Source: Sphagnum magellanicum (taxonomy: Eukaryota; Streptophyta; Sphagnopsida; Sphagnales; Sphagnaceae). From it: a stretch of 64,000 nucleotides of DNA. The notes beneath the pieces were generated by a model, which was not told the DNA's origin, did not search any database, and saw only the letters and a program-made list of their open reading frames with translations. Every line of letters starts with the position of its first letter. The first letter of the stretch is position 1. Location: the NCBI GenBank assembly GCA_021904315.1, contig CM038921.1, forward strand, positions 12,182,146 to 12,246,145, given 5' to 3'. Made by a program: the position numbers and the translations under genes. Of the stretch, positions 48,101 through 62,053 are shown in pieces.

Positions 48101-49818
48101 ATTCTAGCTATAAGGACACCTAGTGTGAAAAGAACTAATGTAGCAAATAAGACACCACGGACAGATCCAGGTCCACGCATGTCTACCAGGGAAAGACGAC
48201 TAGTCCAGAGATTGATATATGATGGTTATGTAGCTCGCCATTATGCATATATGGCAAAGGTTGTGCAAGATGTTGAACCCATTTGTTTTGAGGATGCCAT
48301 TGGGCATGCACTTTGGGATAAAGCCATGGATGAGGAGATGGCTACATTGGATGCAAACAAGACATGGGAGTTGGTGCCTTTGCCTGAAGGGAAAAAGGCT
48401 ATTGGATGTAAGTGGGTGTACAAAGTGAAGCACAACTCGGATGGAAGCATAAGCAGGTATGAGGCTAGATTAGTAGCCAAAGGATATGCCCAGACACATG
48501 GCATTGATTATGAAGAGACATTTGCTCCTGTTGCAAAGATGGCAACAATGAGAGCTGTGATTGCAGTGGCTGCATCAAGAGGTTGGCTATTACATCGAAT
48601 GGATGTAAAAAATGCCTTCTTGCATGGTGAGTTGCAAGAAGAGGTGTATTTGGACCAGCCACCTAGATATGAGGATATGAGTCATCCAAATTATGTGTGT
48701 AGGCTGCATAAAGCCTTGTATGGACTGAAACAGGCACCGAGAGCATGGCATGACAAAATTGCAGAGTATCTTGTCACCATTGGCTTTCGTATGTCAAATG
48801 TAGATCATTCACTTTATGTGCGTAAAAGTGATGAGGGCATTGTGGTCATCACTATCTATGTGGATGATTTGATTGTTGGGGGTGACAATGAGAAGGAAGT
48901 TGAGCATGTAAAACATCTCCTTAAGCAGAAGTTTGACATGAAGGATCTGGGTGAGCTCAAATTCTTCCTAGGCATTGAGGTCATCAGGACGCCTGAGGGT
49001 ATATGGTTGTTACAGCGACAATATGCATTGGACATGTTGTCCAAATATGGTATGGTTGGTTGTAAGCCCATTTCTGTACAACTGAATCAGAATGGCAAGC
49101 TGAGTGTAAATGCAAGTGAGGTTTTAGAGGATGCCACTATGTACAGGAAGATAGTGGGCAGTCTTATTTACATGACGATCACCAAGGCGGACTTAAACTA
49201 CACAGTTGGGTTGGAGAGCCAGTTTATGCAGGTTCCTTGGAAGCCACATTTGGATGGTGTGAGGCACACACTACGCTATGTGAGTGCCACAGCAGATTAT
49301 GGTCTCTTTTATGAAACTAGCACGAAATTGCAGGTGCATGGATACATAGATGCTGATTGGGCTGGTAGCATCTCAGACAGGATATCTACTAGCGATTTTA
49401 TGTTCTCTTTTGGGAGTGCTACTGTTACTTGGAGTAGCAAGAAGCAACCGACAGTTGCCTTGTCGAACACAAAGGCAGAGTACAGGGGTGCTACGATGGC
49501 AGCATGTGAGGTAGCTTAGCTCCGCAAGCTACTTGGAGATTTGGGGCTGCATGTGGATAGACAGGTTGTCATATATTGTGATAACCTTAGCAGTATTCAG
49601 CTGGCTAGGAACCCAGTGTTTCATGCATGGACGAAACACATTGAGGTTCATTATCACTTCATTAGGGAGAAGGTCTTGGCAAGTGAAATTGATTTTATTT
49701 ATGTCAGCACAGAGGATCAAGTTGCTGACATCTTCACCAAGGTCTTTGGAACTGAAAAGCATCGCCGATTCTGTAGCATGCTTGGAGTGATGGAGTTGGA
49801 GTTGAGCTTGAGGGGGAA

Positions 49819-50028
49819 TGTTGAGATGTCAAGCTCAACTAGAGCTGACATTCATGATGTGCCTCAGTGACCGTTCTACATCGACTGGTGCACTTAGTGA
49901 TCGTTCTACGTGCACATCGACTGACGCATGCACGACGAATCTTCACCACTATTTTTTGGAGGACTTGTTGTCATCTAAGGGCGTGGGTGTTTGCAAGAGC
50001 TCAAGCTCTCTCCCCCCTTATCTTTTCA
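49819..50028 (+). repeat. Right LTR of the copia element
   Basis: 210 bp, preceded by the purine tract and followed by the target duplication AGTTT. Confidence 0.95.
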
Positions 50029-50455
50029 AGTTTGGGAGGAAGCATGGAAGCATCAATCTCCAAGCTAGCAATAATTTTTTTTAATTCTTTATTTGTTTTT
50101 TTGAAATTGTTTTTTTGGTTTTCCTTCTTTGATTTATTTCTAGATTTTTATTTTACTTCTTCATTATTTTACTTGGTTTTGATTGAATTTTAAATACATT
50201 TTTGTTATGTTGCAGGGATTTTTGGAAGAAGCTTTTAAAAACATTTTTCCATGGTTATAAATGAGCTTTATTATAATTGCTTGGAAATGCTTAGGTGTAA
50301 ATGGTTTTGGATTTTTGTAAATGTTTAGATGATTTTTAAACCAAAAATTTCAAATTTTCAAAAACCATATAACACTTAAACCATTTTATAATTCAAAAAA
50401 TCTCTTGTTTTGTCTTCTCAATTATAATCATACCATATTTGAAAATCCTTGTAAA

Positions 50456-52914
50456 ATGGAATCTTCAAGGATTAATGAAATAGTAATTGAAAATGAATAT
50501 TGTGATACTTTCGCCAATCAAGTTTCTATGCAAGAAACATCTATTATTGAAAATATAGAAAAAAATAGAAATTTGTAAACACAATTAAGTGGCATTCAGA
50601 GTGAAGAAAATAAAACTAAAACAAATTTATAGAAATTACATGTGCAAAGAGAAAATTGAAGAGGGCATGCTAGGAATGCATTATATTGGTCATTTTACAT
50701 TGTAAATGATAATAACATTGTTGGTGGAAACAAACCTTAGATCATGAGGTGTATGATTTGTCATGTAAATGTTGTCCCTTTTAATCTAAGAACAAAAGGA
50801 AGGAGAGGAATTATAACATTTTTTTTGTTTTAATGGCATAACAACTTTGAAAAAAATGTGGATGTAGATCATGTTATACTTGCAAAAATATTTAAGGAAG
50901 AAGTGAACTTTCCATTAAAAGATGTATTAAAAAAAAAACTTCCAAAAAAGAGGCCCAATGTGTCTAATTTTGAAATATAAGAGTTTTTTGGTGCAAAAGA
51001 TCATTTTAAGAAAGATGTTGTGCAACAAAAGCAATTTTTGCAAGACCTTGCCCTTTTGGTTGACAAAAATCATCTCCCTATTCAATTTATTGAAAGCACT
51101 TGGTTGAAGTTTCTTGTAATGCATTTATGTTCAAGAGTCGTGTTCACATCAAGAAAAATATTTTCACAAGAGGTTTTGGTTGATTTGGTGGAAAGGATGA
51201 AACAAAAATATGTTTTGCCTAAATTGAAACAATGTTATTTTGCAACTAGTTGTGACTTGTGGATGTCAAAGGGAACACATGATGTTTTTACATTGGTGAT
51301 TAGTTTTTTGAATGAAGAGTGGCAGCCTTAACATATTACAATAGGATTATATGAGGCAAATGAAACTATAGGGCATGTTATGGTGAGAAAATTAACTGAA
51401 TTGTTGGATCAATATGATTTAAGGAAAAAAATTATTGCATATGTTAAAGATGAAGGCACAAATTTGAATGCCATGACAATAGCTTTAAAATCTACTGTGT
51501 CAATTCTAAAGTTTCTAGTATGGAGGAGAGTTTCGAAGTCACTTGTTTTGGTCATGCATTTTTTAAAGCATGTCAATATGGGACAATAGAAGAAAACAAA
51601 TTGTAAAAACTTGAAACATATTTCTATTATGTCAACCCAGTTTAATTACAAAAGTGCATAATTTGGCCAAAAAACTTTTGGAAAAGGAAGACATGAATGG
51701 AATAAAGCTGACATTGATTTTGGAATTCGTCCAAGAAAGTTAAACACCCTTGTTAAAACAAGGTATTTTTTTAGTTATTTTTGTTTAAAATGTAGTTAAA
51801 CATTTGGTTTGCAAGTTTGTAATTTATTTTTTTCAACAAAATACTAATAGTTTGTCCAATATTGTGCAAATTTGCAAGCAAATTAATCTTGTTTCAAGGA
51901 GCCTTATTATTTTGAAAAACCATCATATTATGTTACAATTCACAAACTTCTATTTGTGTTTTTGGCCAAGTTGCCCCTATTATTACTTGGCATATTTGTA
52001 AAACAATTGTTGATTGCTTGTTTACAATTGTTACTACTTGTGTTCTAAACCAATCCGAAGATCATTGGTTATTTAATGATGCCCTAAACAATGCCATCAC
52101 AATGAGTTCCAAGTTAAAGAAAAATGTTGGAATTGTATAAAACTTAAACCAATTTATGGATGATGATTCTACAATTATTTTTGAATAGTCTTGGTTTGCT
52201 TCTAACATTAAGAATTTTTTTTGTGGTGTGCTTGATTCTTTCCTTACATTTTTATATATATGAAAAAAGAAAAACCCATAACATGCTTTGTTGATTTTAG
52301 ATCCACAATTAAAAAATCTTCGTTTGGTATCTTCATTTGCTGGTTATGAGCAAGGCATTTCTATTATAAAAGAGTATGATCAGAAGTCTTTGTAACCTAT
52401 GTTGTTGAAGTGCTATCATCATTTACATGATGTGGTAGATTGTGATGTTGAATCTATAGAACACAGATCTTATGAAAAGAGTAGCCTAGATATCTTTGAG
52501 ATGATTGCCACACAAGTGAACTAATGAAAAAATTAGTTAATAGAAAGCTTTTGATTTTTAGGAGATTTCAAGTGTATCCTATGGAGATCAAATGTCCTTT
52601 GCAATGGTGATAAATGCATGATTTTATGTTCCCCATTGTTGGTTTTCTTGCTTGACAAATATTAGGAATTATTGGATCACAAATAGAGACAAAAAGGATT
52701 TATTTTTTAGCTGGCATACTCACTAACTTTAGAAGATGTCATTTACAATAAAAAAAATTAGGAGAAATTCATTTTTGTTAATAAAAAGTGGCCTAATGAT
52801 GCTAGAACTAATTACAAATCTTCTAGTGATTTAGTAGAGTTTATTGAGATAGATGAACAATTAGAAAAATAGTTACAAGAATTTGAAGGTGAATTTGAAA
52901 AAAATGAAATTTAA
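50456..52914 (+). pseudogene. hAT transposase, broken
   Basis: The cut-and-paste transposase of the surrounding element. Reading starts near ATG 50,456 (MESSRINEIVIENE). A worn BED-finger region lies about 50,660-50,840. Then come AKIFKEEVNFPLKDV, KKRPNVSNFEI and an open stretch at 51,020-51,331 with FIESTWLKFLVMHLC and SCDLWMSKGTHDVFTLVISF. A second open stretch at 51,380-51,589 has LRKKIIAYVKDEGTNLN. The C-terminal hAT dimerisation motif is visible near 52,670-52,740 (IGSQIETKRIYFLAGILTN, then RRC). The frame ends with an acidic tail and TAA at 52,912. Many stops and frame changes interrupt it, for example TAG codons after SNFEI and within the last 60 codons. It is non-functional. Confidence 0.87.
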
Positions 52915-53235
52915 AATATATATTTTAATTTTTTCATTTGTTTCATGTTTTGCAATTAATTAATTTAATTAATTTAATTTTAAAATAAAAATTCACATTA
53001 AATTAAATAATAAAAATATGGAATTCTTAAAAATTTTAAAACCAACTTGTAGGAATCATGATTGAAAACCAAGGCTAGTAATTTTTATGAGAATTGATAG
53101 GATTGAAAATTGGTGGGAATTTTTTTTTCCAAAAATCTGAAACTCTTAAAGGTGATAAAAATCTTCTTTTTATATAATGAGAATCTTAAAGGGTTTTTTA
53201 AATGGTTGTGATAATCAGAACCAACAATTTTCACA

Positions 53236-53260
53236 AAAAAACGAGAATCGCCTAACATTG
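53236..53260 (-). repeat. Right terminal inverted repeat of the hAT element
   Basis: Read on the minus strand it begins CAATGTTAGGCGATTCTC. The first base C fits the usual hAT terminal C/T better than the A at the left end. The second copy of GTTAGAAC follows directly at 53,261. Confidence 0.82.
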
Positions 53261-53268
53261 GTTAGAAC

Positions 53269-55059
53269 ATGCTTGCATCTTTTGTTTTTCAGTCTATGTT
53301 TGTTTTTAAACATTTCTATTCACTAGAATTCATGTTTTGTGAAACCTTAGGTGGAAGTGTGATTGAAGTTTTATGTTGCATCCTTTTGATCTGTACTAAT
53401 GTCATTGTAACAAGTTTTTAACAAGAAAATCCTTTTCACTTATGGATTTTGAAAATCATTAAAACTTTGGATTGAGGCAGAACATTTTATTTTGCCTTTC
53501 TATTTGTGTGATACGTTTTTTTTAATCCTTGAACTCCTTCAAGGGCTTATGGTTTATCTAATTGTGATAGTCTCATCATGTTTATTTTGTTCATTCTCAG
53601 TAATATTCTTGATTTTCAGCCATGGTTCCATAAGTCTAAGTTTATCCCAATATTCCTTAGATGTTTAATAGAATATTGTCCATGCTATATAGGTACGTGT
53701 TGATTGATGAGGAAAAAAACGTTCTTGAAAAAGTTCAAAATGGGAAATTAGGAAAGAGTGCAAGTCAAATTTCACCATTAAAATAAGCATGTATGGGAAG
53801 GAATGGGAGCTAGAACAAAGGCAATGTAAGGGATGAAGGCCTTCTTCGCTTTTGCATAAAGCAATTTATTCATAATGATCACCCTTCCTCAAGTGCCATT
53901 GCAAGAAGTGCAATCATGTACAACATCACCAAGGTTGGTGGTTGGGAGTTTTATGATAATTAGTAGCAATTAACGTATCCATCAACTGAAAAATCTTCTC
54001 ATGTATAGCATGTTGGGGATATGAATAGATTTGTTATGCCCATGTTTCCAATGTAGATGATATATCCCACTTCATGAATTGCATTTTCATAGTGAAGGTT
54101 TAGAAAATATTTTTCATTTTGCTCTTTGTGGATGTACAATTATAGGAAATGGGTTTAGTAAGGTAGATGTCCATGTAGCAACACAAAAAACAACTTAGGC
54201 CGGTGTGCTAAAGAGTGACCTTTGAGGTTTTGCATTGGCTAGGAGCCAAAGGTGATGGAACCCTCATAGAAAAAGATAACATGTTAGGCTACCTTTTTAA
54301 TGTGCAAAGGCAAAAAGGAAAGTGAAGCTTCAAATTTTTTGGTACTAACCACTTTTTTTGCCTTTGAAAATATGATGTTTGGCTATAAATCGATTGCTTA
54401 TTTTGAGGGACTTTTTTATATCAAGATTTTATTGAGGATATTGGGAATGGAGATGTTGTCACACAAGACTATGAAATGCAAGTTGGTGGAAACAAACTAA
54501 AGATTTGCCTTCACGTTTGTCAAATTGTTCATTAGTTTAATTGAAGTTTTCCAAGTTGCTAACACTTTCACATTTCCCTCTCAACCTTCCATGTACTTGA
54601 AACAAATCCATGTTGCCACTTAGCTCAAACATTAAACTAAAAATGTTGGCATCATAATACAAAAAAGTATAAATCATTCTAATCATGTGAGCAATATTTC
54701 CATCTCGTGTTTTTCCACCTCAATCTACTCACCCTAGGAAATAGAGCCCAACTATGCAACGTTGAAAAACCCAAAAAAATTCAATGAACTAGATTACATA
54801 AAAATCACATATTTGAGTTGTTTTAAATTCAAAAACATTGACATGGGACACATTACCATCCAAAGGGTATAAATTTTTTTACCACATTACATAAATAGTG
54901 GGTCATTCTAGCTTGCAATTATCTGTGTCTGTCTTGATTGGGGGGGGGGGGACTTGCCGCAAGACACCCTAATGGGTCTAGGTGTGAGAAAATTTGACTT
55001 TGGGCCTGACATAATTAATTTTGCAGGGGTCGATTGGATCCAACAAAAGACCTAAACCT
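53269..55059. other. Intergenic between hAT and gypsy elements
   Basis: AT-rich, no recognised gene. A 66-codon plus frame at 54,300-54,500 shows no domain. A run of about 13 G lies near 54,941-54,953. Confidence 0.4.
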
Positions 55060-55064
55060 AATGG

Positions 55065-55821
55065 TGTGACCGAACAATAGGTCACCATACTAGTGTGAAC
55101 ATAGCTTGTTGTTTGAGTTAATTTTGTAGCCGTCAGTGGTTCTGGCTGCGGGGATCTCTCCATTACTACTACAAAGAATGCATGGCGGCTGCGTTTGGAT
55201 GTGCTATGAAATCGGATCACGCGCGAGTGAGGCGGCGCGGATTATGGCGGAATGGAGCCGCATTGATGAGCGGGAGTGGATGGAACGATGACGGATGAGG
55301 AGGAGGAAAGATTGAAGGCCAAGGAGGACCGGCAGAAGAGGAGAGAATATCAGAGAAAGTTTTTGGGAGACTTAGTGGGCTGTGGGCGAGAGGTGGTAGA
55401 GGAGTATAAAGATGCATAGATAGTTAGTGGCGAAGTTTTGTTCTGGCTGGTTGTTGAAATTTTCCGTTGCGCCAATAATTTAGCTGGACAATTATGAATG
55501 GCTTGCAGGAATAACTAAAAGGGGTTGGAGACGAGGTGTTTTGTTTTTGATGAATGCATTGCAGCAAGGATGCTTGTACTCTCTGGACTTTTTATGAATG
55601 AAGGTGTAAGCTCCAGATTCGATGATCAGAATCTGTTGATTTTGTATAAGTGTAAGCGGTGTCTGTGTGAAGATCAGCAGGTGTGGGCAGGAGAGTTTTA
55701 GATGAATTAGAGAGAAGATTAGAAGTTGTTGGTTGGTGTTAAAATCGCAGAGAATTCGATCCTGTGTAGGTACATTAGATCGTCCGGTTTGTTGTTTGGT
55801 CATACACCCTCTCTTTTTGGT
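55065..55821 (+). repeat. Left LTR of the gypsy element
   Basis: About 757 bp, starting TGTGACC directly after AATGG. The inner edge is blurred where it meets the primer site. Confidence 0.93.
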
Positions 55822-58800
55822 ATCAAAGTAGGTTCAGATCTAGTAGTTTCGGTAAAACCTGTGGATGTCTAGCTATAATGATAATTGAAGTATCATGTCT
55901 ACGCCTAGTGCAGATGAGGTTGGGGTAGAAGAATTAACACATGATATTCATGAACAACAGATCGTTAATAGGTTCGATTATTTGACTACTCAGGGTGGAC
56001 CACAAAGAGGAGCGGTAGTCCTACGTTTACTGGGTTTTGGAGTGGTAACGCTTGTGGGAATAGATCCAGATGAAGCTCGAGTCGAAGACATAGCAGTAGA
56101 AGTAGCTCACAGTGGTTTCTATACACGCGCTAAGGTTTGGTTGAAGGTGAGAGATGGAGCAAGGGGATGGGTGTCAATCTCAGAGCTACAGACGCAATAC
56201 TACTACACCTCGTACCTTGCGTAGAATAACGCCTTTATTTGCTGAGAGGCAGTGTAGTGTACCTAGGATAGGAGACATTTGGGTTCGTAAGTCTGCTGTT
56301 TCACCTAACCATTTCACCAAATTCTACATCCCTAGTGTGGAAGATTTGTTCCAGATTGGAGATCATCTTGTCAGGGTGGAACACGGTGGATCGAAATCTC
56401 GTGTCATCAGTTGGAGAATATGGCGCGATTCAGAAGGAAAGTGGCAGTTCCAACAATAATCCACAGATGAGCAAAACTTTTCCATTTTTCCATTTAATTT
56501 TGTACCTTTGAGACCAGTAGCAGAAGGAAATCAGTCTGAATTCACAGACTGAATCATATAACATTTGCTCGTTTAAAAATCCAAAACGAACCGAATAGAC
56601 TATAAAGCTATTCGGTACTGTGGTCGCCGATTGTGGCTTAAGGTTGATTGTGTAGTAGAAGGTGTTGCAATTTTGGTTTAAAACTGAACATTTGCAAGAT
56701 GATTAGCCCCCAGGGGATGGATGAATTGTTCTGGGGAAGAGACCATGAGGACGTCAATGACTGGGCAGAGAGGCTCACCATGGCAGTGAGGTGCACGATT
56801 TGAATGCAGACAAGCTCTTCAAGATTGCGAAGTTGAATATGAGGGGTAGAGCAAAGGAGTGGTTCAAGAGGATGCAACCAGCACTAGCCGATTGGCCTAA
56901 GTTGATAACTCTGATCGAACAAAAGTATGGAAATGTGGATGCCGATGACATCAGGATGAAGCTTGATGCCATCAAGCAAGAACCCAAGGAGAGGGTTCAG
57001 AAATATTTTGAACGTCTGGATAAATAGTTTCAGAGGGGAAGGATATAAGATGCGGAATAAAGGAGAAGGTTTTTGGCCAGGTTAAGGCCTGAAATTCGAA
57101 AATTATGTGTGGTGAGGATGTTCACTGACATTGAAGAGCTGGTGAGTGCTGCCACTAAGCTTAACAAAGTACTGGGTGAGCTTGGAGACACTCCATTCGA
57201 TTCTCTGAAGGAGGAGCAAGAAAAGGGAGTTGTAGAGACGATGATGGAAAAGCAGGTTACTGCTTTAAACAACACACTCATTAATTTCTTGAAGGGGAAT
57301 GTGCCGAATCCTGTCGCATCATCCTCTTCCACCATGTTTGGAGGGTGCCAGATCTGTAAGGGAGGAGACCATATAGCCATTACATGTCCGAGATTGAATG
57401 AACCACGACCGAAATGTGCCAAATGTGGCATGTCTCATAGGATAGAAAATTGTGGGATAAGATGCTCCTTTTGTTCAGGTTTAGGACACTCAGAGGACAG
57501 GTGTTAGAAGAAACCCAAGGATGGGAAGTCACATTTTGGAGCAACAAACTTCCTGGAAGTATTACTGAATGATGAAGAAGCAACTCTGCAACAACTCAAC
57601 AAGTTGTGTGGGAGTGAGAACATATTCTCATACACTCGAGTACCCAGGAGGAGAATGCCTATCGAAGTGGCACCGGCAGGTACTGAACCATCTCCTGAAG
57701 CTGCAAGAGAAGGCACATGGATGAATTGGGAGAATTCTGTCAGGTCGAAAATTCTGTCCCATTTCATTAAAGGAAAAGTGTCACTGACACCCATGGAAAC
57801 AGTGTTGATGATACCGGGAGAATTAGAACACCTAGAAAATCTAGTAAAAGTGGTTAGAAAGAAAAAGGATGCAGAAGTTGCGAACAATCAGGTGTCCATG
57901 GTTTCAGTAACACCAACGCTTTGACGAATCTGCATCAGCAAAACACATAGGAGTATGACACTCCACTTGTCGGTGGAAGTAAATGGCTATTTGGTGGAGG
58001 GACTTGTAGACACTGGAGTGTCTATGTCTGTCATGGCGGCTGCAGTAGTTCAAGAATTAGGACTAATGCACTTGGTTTCTGGATTTGAAACTTACAAGAC
58101 CACATCAGGAGTTGTTACGCAAGCTCTTGGTCGAATTGATGAAGTACCGGTCAAGGTTGGAGGTGTGTAGTGCACCATGGTGGTGGACACGGACAGCTAT
58201 GACGTACTACTTGGACTTGATCTTCTGATCAAAATTGGAGCAATTGTTGATGTGGAGCGAGGGCTGATCCAAGTGAGGCACAGACCAAGAACCAAGGTGG
58301 AAGTATTACCGTTGACCGTGGTGAACATGCTGCAAAAAATGAACTCGGAAACTCTGATACGAGAAGTTGCTGCTGCTCTGGGAAACACACATCTCGATGG
58401 AAATTTGGACACGATTGTCAAAAAGCCATCTTTGTGCGAGCACGTTGCAACTGGATGAATGGATGCACTGGTATCAGATTTAGACTCTGATACAGACGAG
58501 GATAATGAAGGAGGGATTCAGCTGGTAAAGCCAGTTGATGATGAAGCTGAGTTCGGAAACACCGAACTTGAGGATTTGGTATTGTTGGAAGAACCACAGC
58601 AAATTCTGCAGCTGACATTATAAGAGCAAGCTGATGATTTCATGAAAGAGGAAATCACAGATGCTGACGACTATGCCAATTGGATTAGGTGGGTTTCTGA
58701 TGCAGAGCAAGGAAAGCAAGCTCTCCTTGGAGCCGCGAATTGCGTAGAAGTGCATGTACTACTACAAGTCCAGCAAATGGACACTGCTAACTCTCACAAC

Positions 58801-61800
58801 AGCTTCAAGGAGCAATTAGCGTTATCTAACAACCTGAAGGCAAGTTCGAGGTGGGGAGAGATTTTCCAAAAGATTCGAGTTGATCAGAATCTGGATGAGG
58901 AGAAGGGACAGCAACTCTGGGGAGTCTTAGAGCGATATCAGGATGTGTTTGCTTGGAACAAAGGAGAGCTAGGCTATTGTACTGTCGGAGAACACTCCAT
59001 AGACACACAAGGATTTCCACCTTGCAAGGTAGCTCCTGGTCGATTATCATACTAAGAGGAGGCAGAGGTGAAGAGACAAATTGATGTGTTGGTGGAGTTG
59101 GGTAAGATGAAGCCGAGTGATTTTGAGTATGCCTGTCGTGTGACCCTCCCAGTGAAGAAGGACGCGAGTAGGTGATTCTGTGGAGACTACCGACCACTCA
59201 ATTTACAGACCCGGCGAGATTCGTTCCCCATGCCTCTTGTTGATGATGTGATTTCCCAGCTGGGGAAATCAGCTTGGTTTACTGCACTGGATTTGCAGTC
59301 AGGATTCTGGCAAATTCGTATGGTTCCTGAAGATATGAAGAAGACAACATTGGTTACCAAGACTGGGTTGTATGACTGGACAGTTATGCATTTTGGTCTC
59401 AAGAATGCAACCAATACATTCACCATAACAATGTCGTTAGTTTTCAAGGAATTGGGAGATAAGTTCCTGAAGGTGTTTGTGGATGATCTCAATGTCCACA
59501 GCGAAAATTAGGAAGACCATCTGCAACACTTGGAAGCTGTACTTTCCAAGCTCAAGGAAGTGAACTTGAAGCTGAACCCAGGCAAATGTTGTTTCGCTGT
59601 TGAAAGCATCGTGTTCCTAAGCTATGTGGTCAGTAAGGAAGGTACTAAGCCAGATCCTAAAAAAATTGACGCAGTGTTATGTTTTCCAGAACCAATGACG
59701 GTCACCAGTGTCAGGTCTTTCTTGGGACTGACAGGGTACTACCGAAAATATTTACGAGGTTATTCAAGGTTGGCTAGTCCGTTGTTTGAATTGACGAAGA
59801 AAGACGTTGCATTTGTATGGAATCAGGACTGCCAGCATGCATTTGATTCTTTGAAGAGAGCACTTGTTGATGCTCCCATATTGGTGCGTCCAGACTTCAA
59901 GAGGCCATTTTGCCTCAATGTGGATTGGTCAACAAAAGGTGTTGGTGCCATCCTGTCACAAAAGGAGGGTAGATTCGAAAAAGTGGTGGCTTATGCCAAC
60001 AAGGGCTTGACTGTGGTGCAAAGGAAGTTTCACCCCATGGAAGGGGAGTGTTATGCATTAATCTGGGGCATCATGCATTTTAGACAGTATTTGCACAGAA
60101 ACCATTTCACTCTGAGAACGGACCACAAGCCGCTTGAATGGTTGGTGACGGTGTCAGATGCACATGGCAGGAGAGGCAGATGGATCGATATGCTGCAGGA
60201 TTTCAGTTTCAAGATATTGCATCGACTAGGCTTGAGGCATACGAATGCAGATGCTTTGAGCAGAAATCCAGTAGGGTAGGCCACGGATGATGATGACTTC
60301 AGTGAAGAGATCCAAGACATTGGAAGTCCACTGACTGACACATTTAAAAGAGAAGGGGAAACTCTTTTTGTTCAGACTAGCGAGGAAACAGAATGGCTCG
60401 GCGTCAGGGGAAAGGACAGGGGGTGTGTATAACATAATGTGTACTGTGACCATGTTAGCAACCAGCAACTGTATATGGTTGACGTTGTATCAGAAGAAGA
60501 CCGGGTCAAGGAGCTTGAGCCATATGAGGTAGAAATTGCAAGGGAGAGTGAGCTTGTGCAGGACAAAGATGTGAGAGTGGTGCTGAAGAGGAGGAGACCC
60601 CAGTGCTATGATAGACAATAGTAATTAGAGCTAGTGTTGGCCGCTCAATAGCTGTTTGAGTCTGGTGAATGTGACTTGGTTGTTGCAGGTTCGGATGAGG
60701 AGGATGAGTGGGGAGCAAGCACAACGCACCAAGACATATGGGAGGATGTGACCTGCATGGATTTACTGCAAGGAGGCACTCTACCAGACACTATTGATCC
60801 TGTGGAGTCTAAGAGAGCAAAGAAGCGGACATTGAACTACCATTGGTAGGATCAATCATTCTATTTCAAGGGCTTACTTGTACCAAGACCAGAAGACCGC
60901 ATGGGACTAGTAGTCCGAATGCACAAAGACCTAGGACATTCTGGAGAAGAAAGGATTCTGGCTGAAATATGTAGGAGGTATTTTTGGCATAATCGGACTG
61001 AGGATGTGAAGACTGTGGTAAAGATATGCCAACAATGTCAGATGGTGAGAAGAGTGGGGAGTATATGCTCTGAAGATGAGGAGTTGAAAAGCATACCCAT
61101 TTGTGATCTATTTCATAGAGTGGCTATGGACACTCCAGGACCATTGCCTGAAACCAAGTCAGGAAACAAGTACATACTAGTGGCAATCGACCACTATTCT
61201 AAATGGTGCGAAGCAAAGGCAGTTGTTGATCATGGTGCGAAGACTGCGGCCAAGTTTCTAGAAGATGACATAATCTGCAGGTATGGAGTCCCCAAGTTCG
61301 TACTCACTGACAATGGTGGGGAATGGGCTGCAAAATTCGATGTTATGTGCAAGGATTACGACATCCAGCATCAGCACACTGCACCCCAATGGCTTCAGTG
61401 TAATGGGATGGCGAAACACTTGGTCAAGACTATCAAGCACGACATTACCGTTCTTGCTACAACACCAAGAAACATAGACTGTTGGGACGAGCATCTGGCT
61501 AAGGTATTGTTTGGGTACAGATGTGGGATATAGGCGAGCACCAAGTTTTCACCTTTCATGATTATGATAGGTCAAACACCACGTCTCAGGGTAGACAATT
61601 ACTTGCATGCTCTAACTGCTATGACTGATGATGATGTTGATGTTGAAGTTACTGCAGCACAGTTTCTACAGAAGGTGAAGCTTATAGCAAGCATCCACGA
61701 GAATGTTTTGCTCAATGTGGAACAGGCACAAAAGAAACAAAAGAAGACCTATGATGGCAGAAAAGGTAAGCAGACTTTTGAAGGTCTGGTTGCAGGTGAA

Positions 61801-62053
61801 ACAATGGTCAAAATGAAGAAACCAGGAAGGAAGAAGGCCTTGCCTGCAAGCTGGGAAGGTCCATACCAATTCATTGGACACGCAGATGGAAAGGGGAACT
61901 TTGATTTTGAAAAGGGCAGTCGAGTGTGCATCATCTAGGATGCTGATGGACGCCAATGGGAAAGGCCTCGTAGGGATCTTCAGATCTATCACGTTCAACA
62001 AGAGTAAATGAAGTTGAGGGACTCAGCTTTTTAAAAAACGGAGGGGTTACATA

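Larger units (their letters stand above)
44976..50028 (+). mobile_element. Ty1/copia LTR retrotransposon fossil nested in the hAT element
   Basis: A full-length layout of 5,053 bp with two 210-bp LTRs (TGTTGAG...TTTTCA) and the 5-bp target duplication AGTTT at 44,971-44,975 and 50,029-50,033. A tRNA-Met-type primer site (TGGTATTAGAGC) starts at 45,186. A purine tract (about 49,805-49,818) precedes the right LTR. Parts in order: Gag about 45,483-46,400 with a CCHC knuckle (CHYCGKPGHWAKEC); protease with DSGA near 46,540; integrase about 46,930-47,500; reverse transcriptase about 48,300-49,000 with YVDDLIVGG; RNase H about 49,330-49,800. The PR-INT-RT-RH order marks copia. It is broken in several places, roughly six to ten. 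The two LTRs differ at about 18 of 210 positions by eye, so it is an old insertion, older than the gypsy element at 55 kb. Confidence 0.96.
44375..53260 (+). mobile_element. hAT DNA transposon, split by a copia element
   Basis: Both ends are visible. The 8-bp target duplication GTTAGAAC flanks the element at 44,367-44,374 and 53,261-53,268, the size hAT elements make. The first and last 25 bases are inverted repeats matching at 20 of 25 positions, with four of the five mismatches being transitions. The total span is 8,886 bp. Removing the copia element and its extra 5-bp duplication leaves about 3.83 kb. The transposase remains lie at 50,456-52,914 on the plus strand, downstream of the copia insertion, which therefore landed in the 5' noncoding part. 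The element is dead because its transposase is broken, but its ends are still recognisable. Confidence 0.85.

Noticed and set aside
55219-55417. Charged frame inside both gypsy LTRs, considered as a protein gene
   Set aside because: It is LTR sequence present at both ends of the element, with no homology I recognise.
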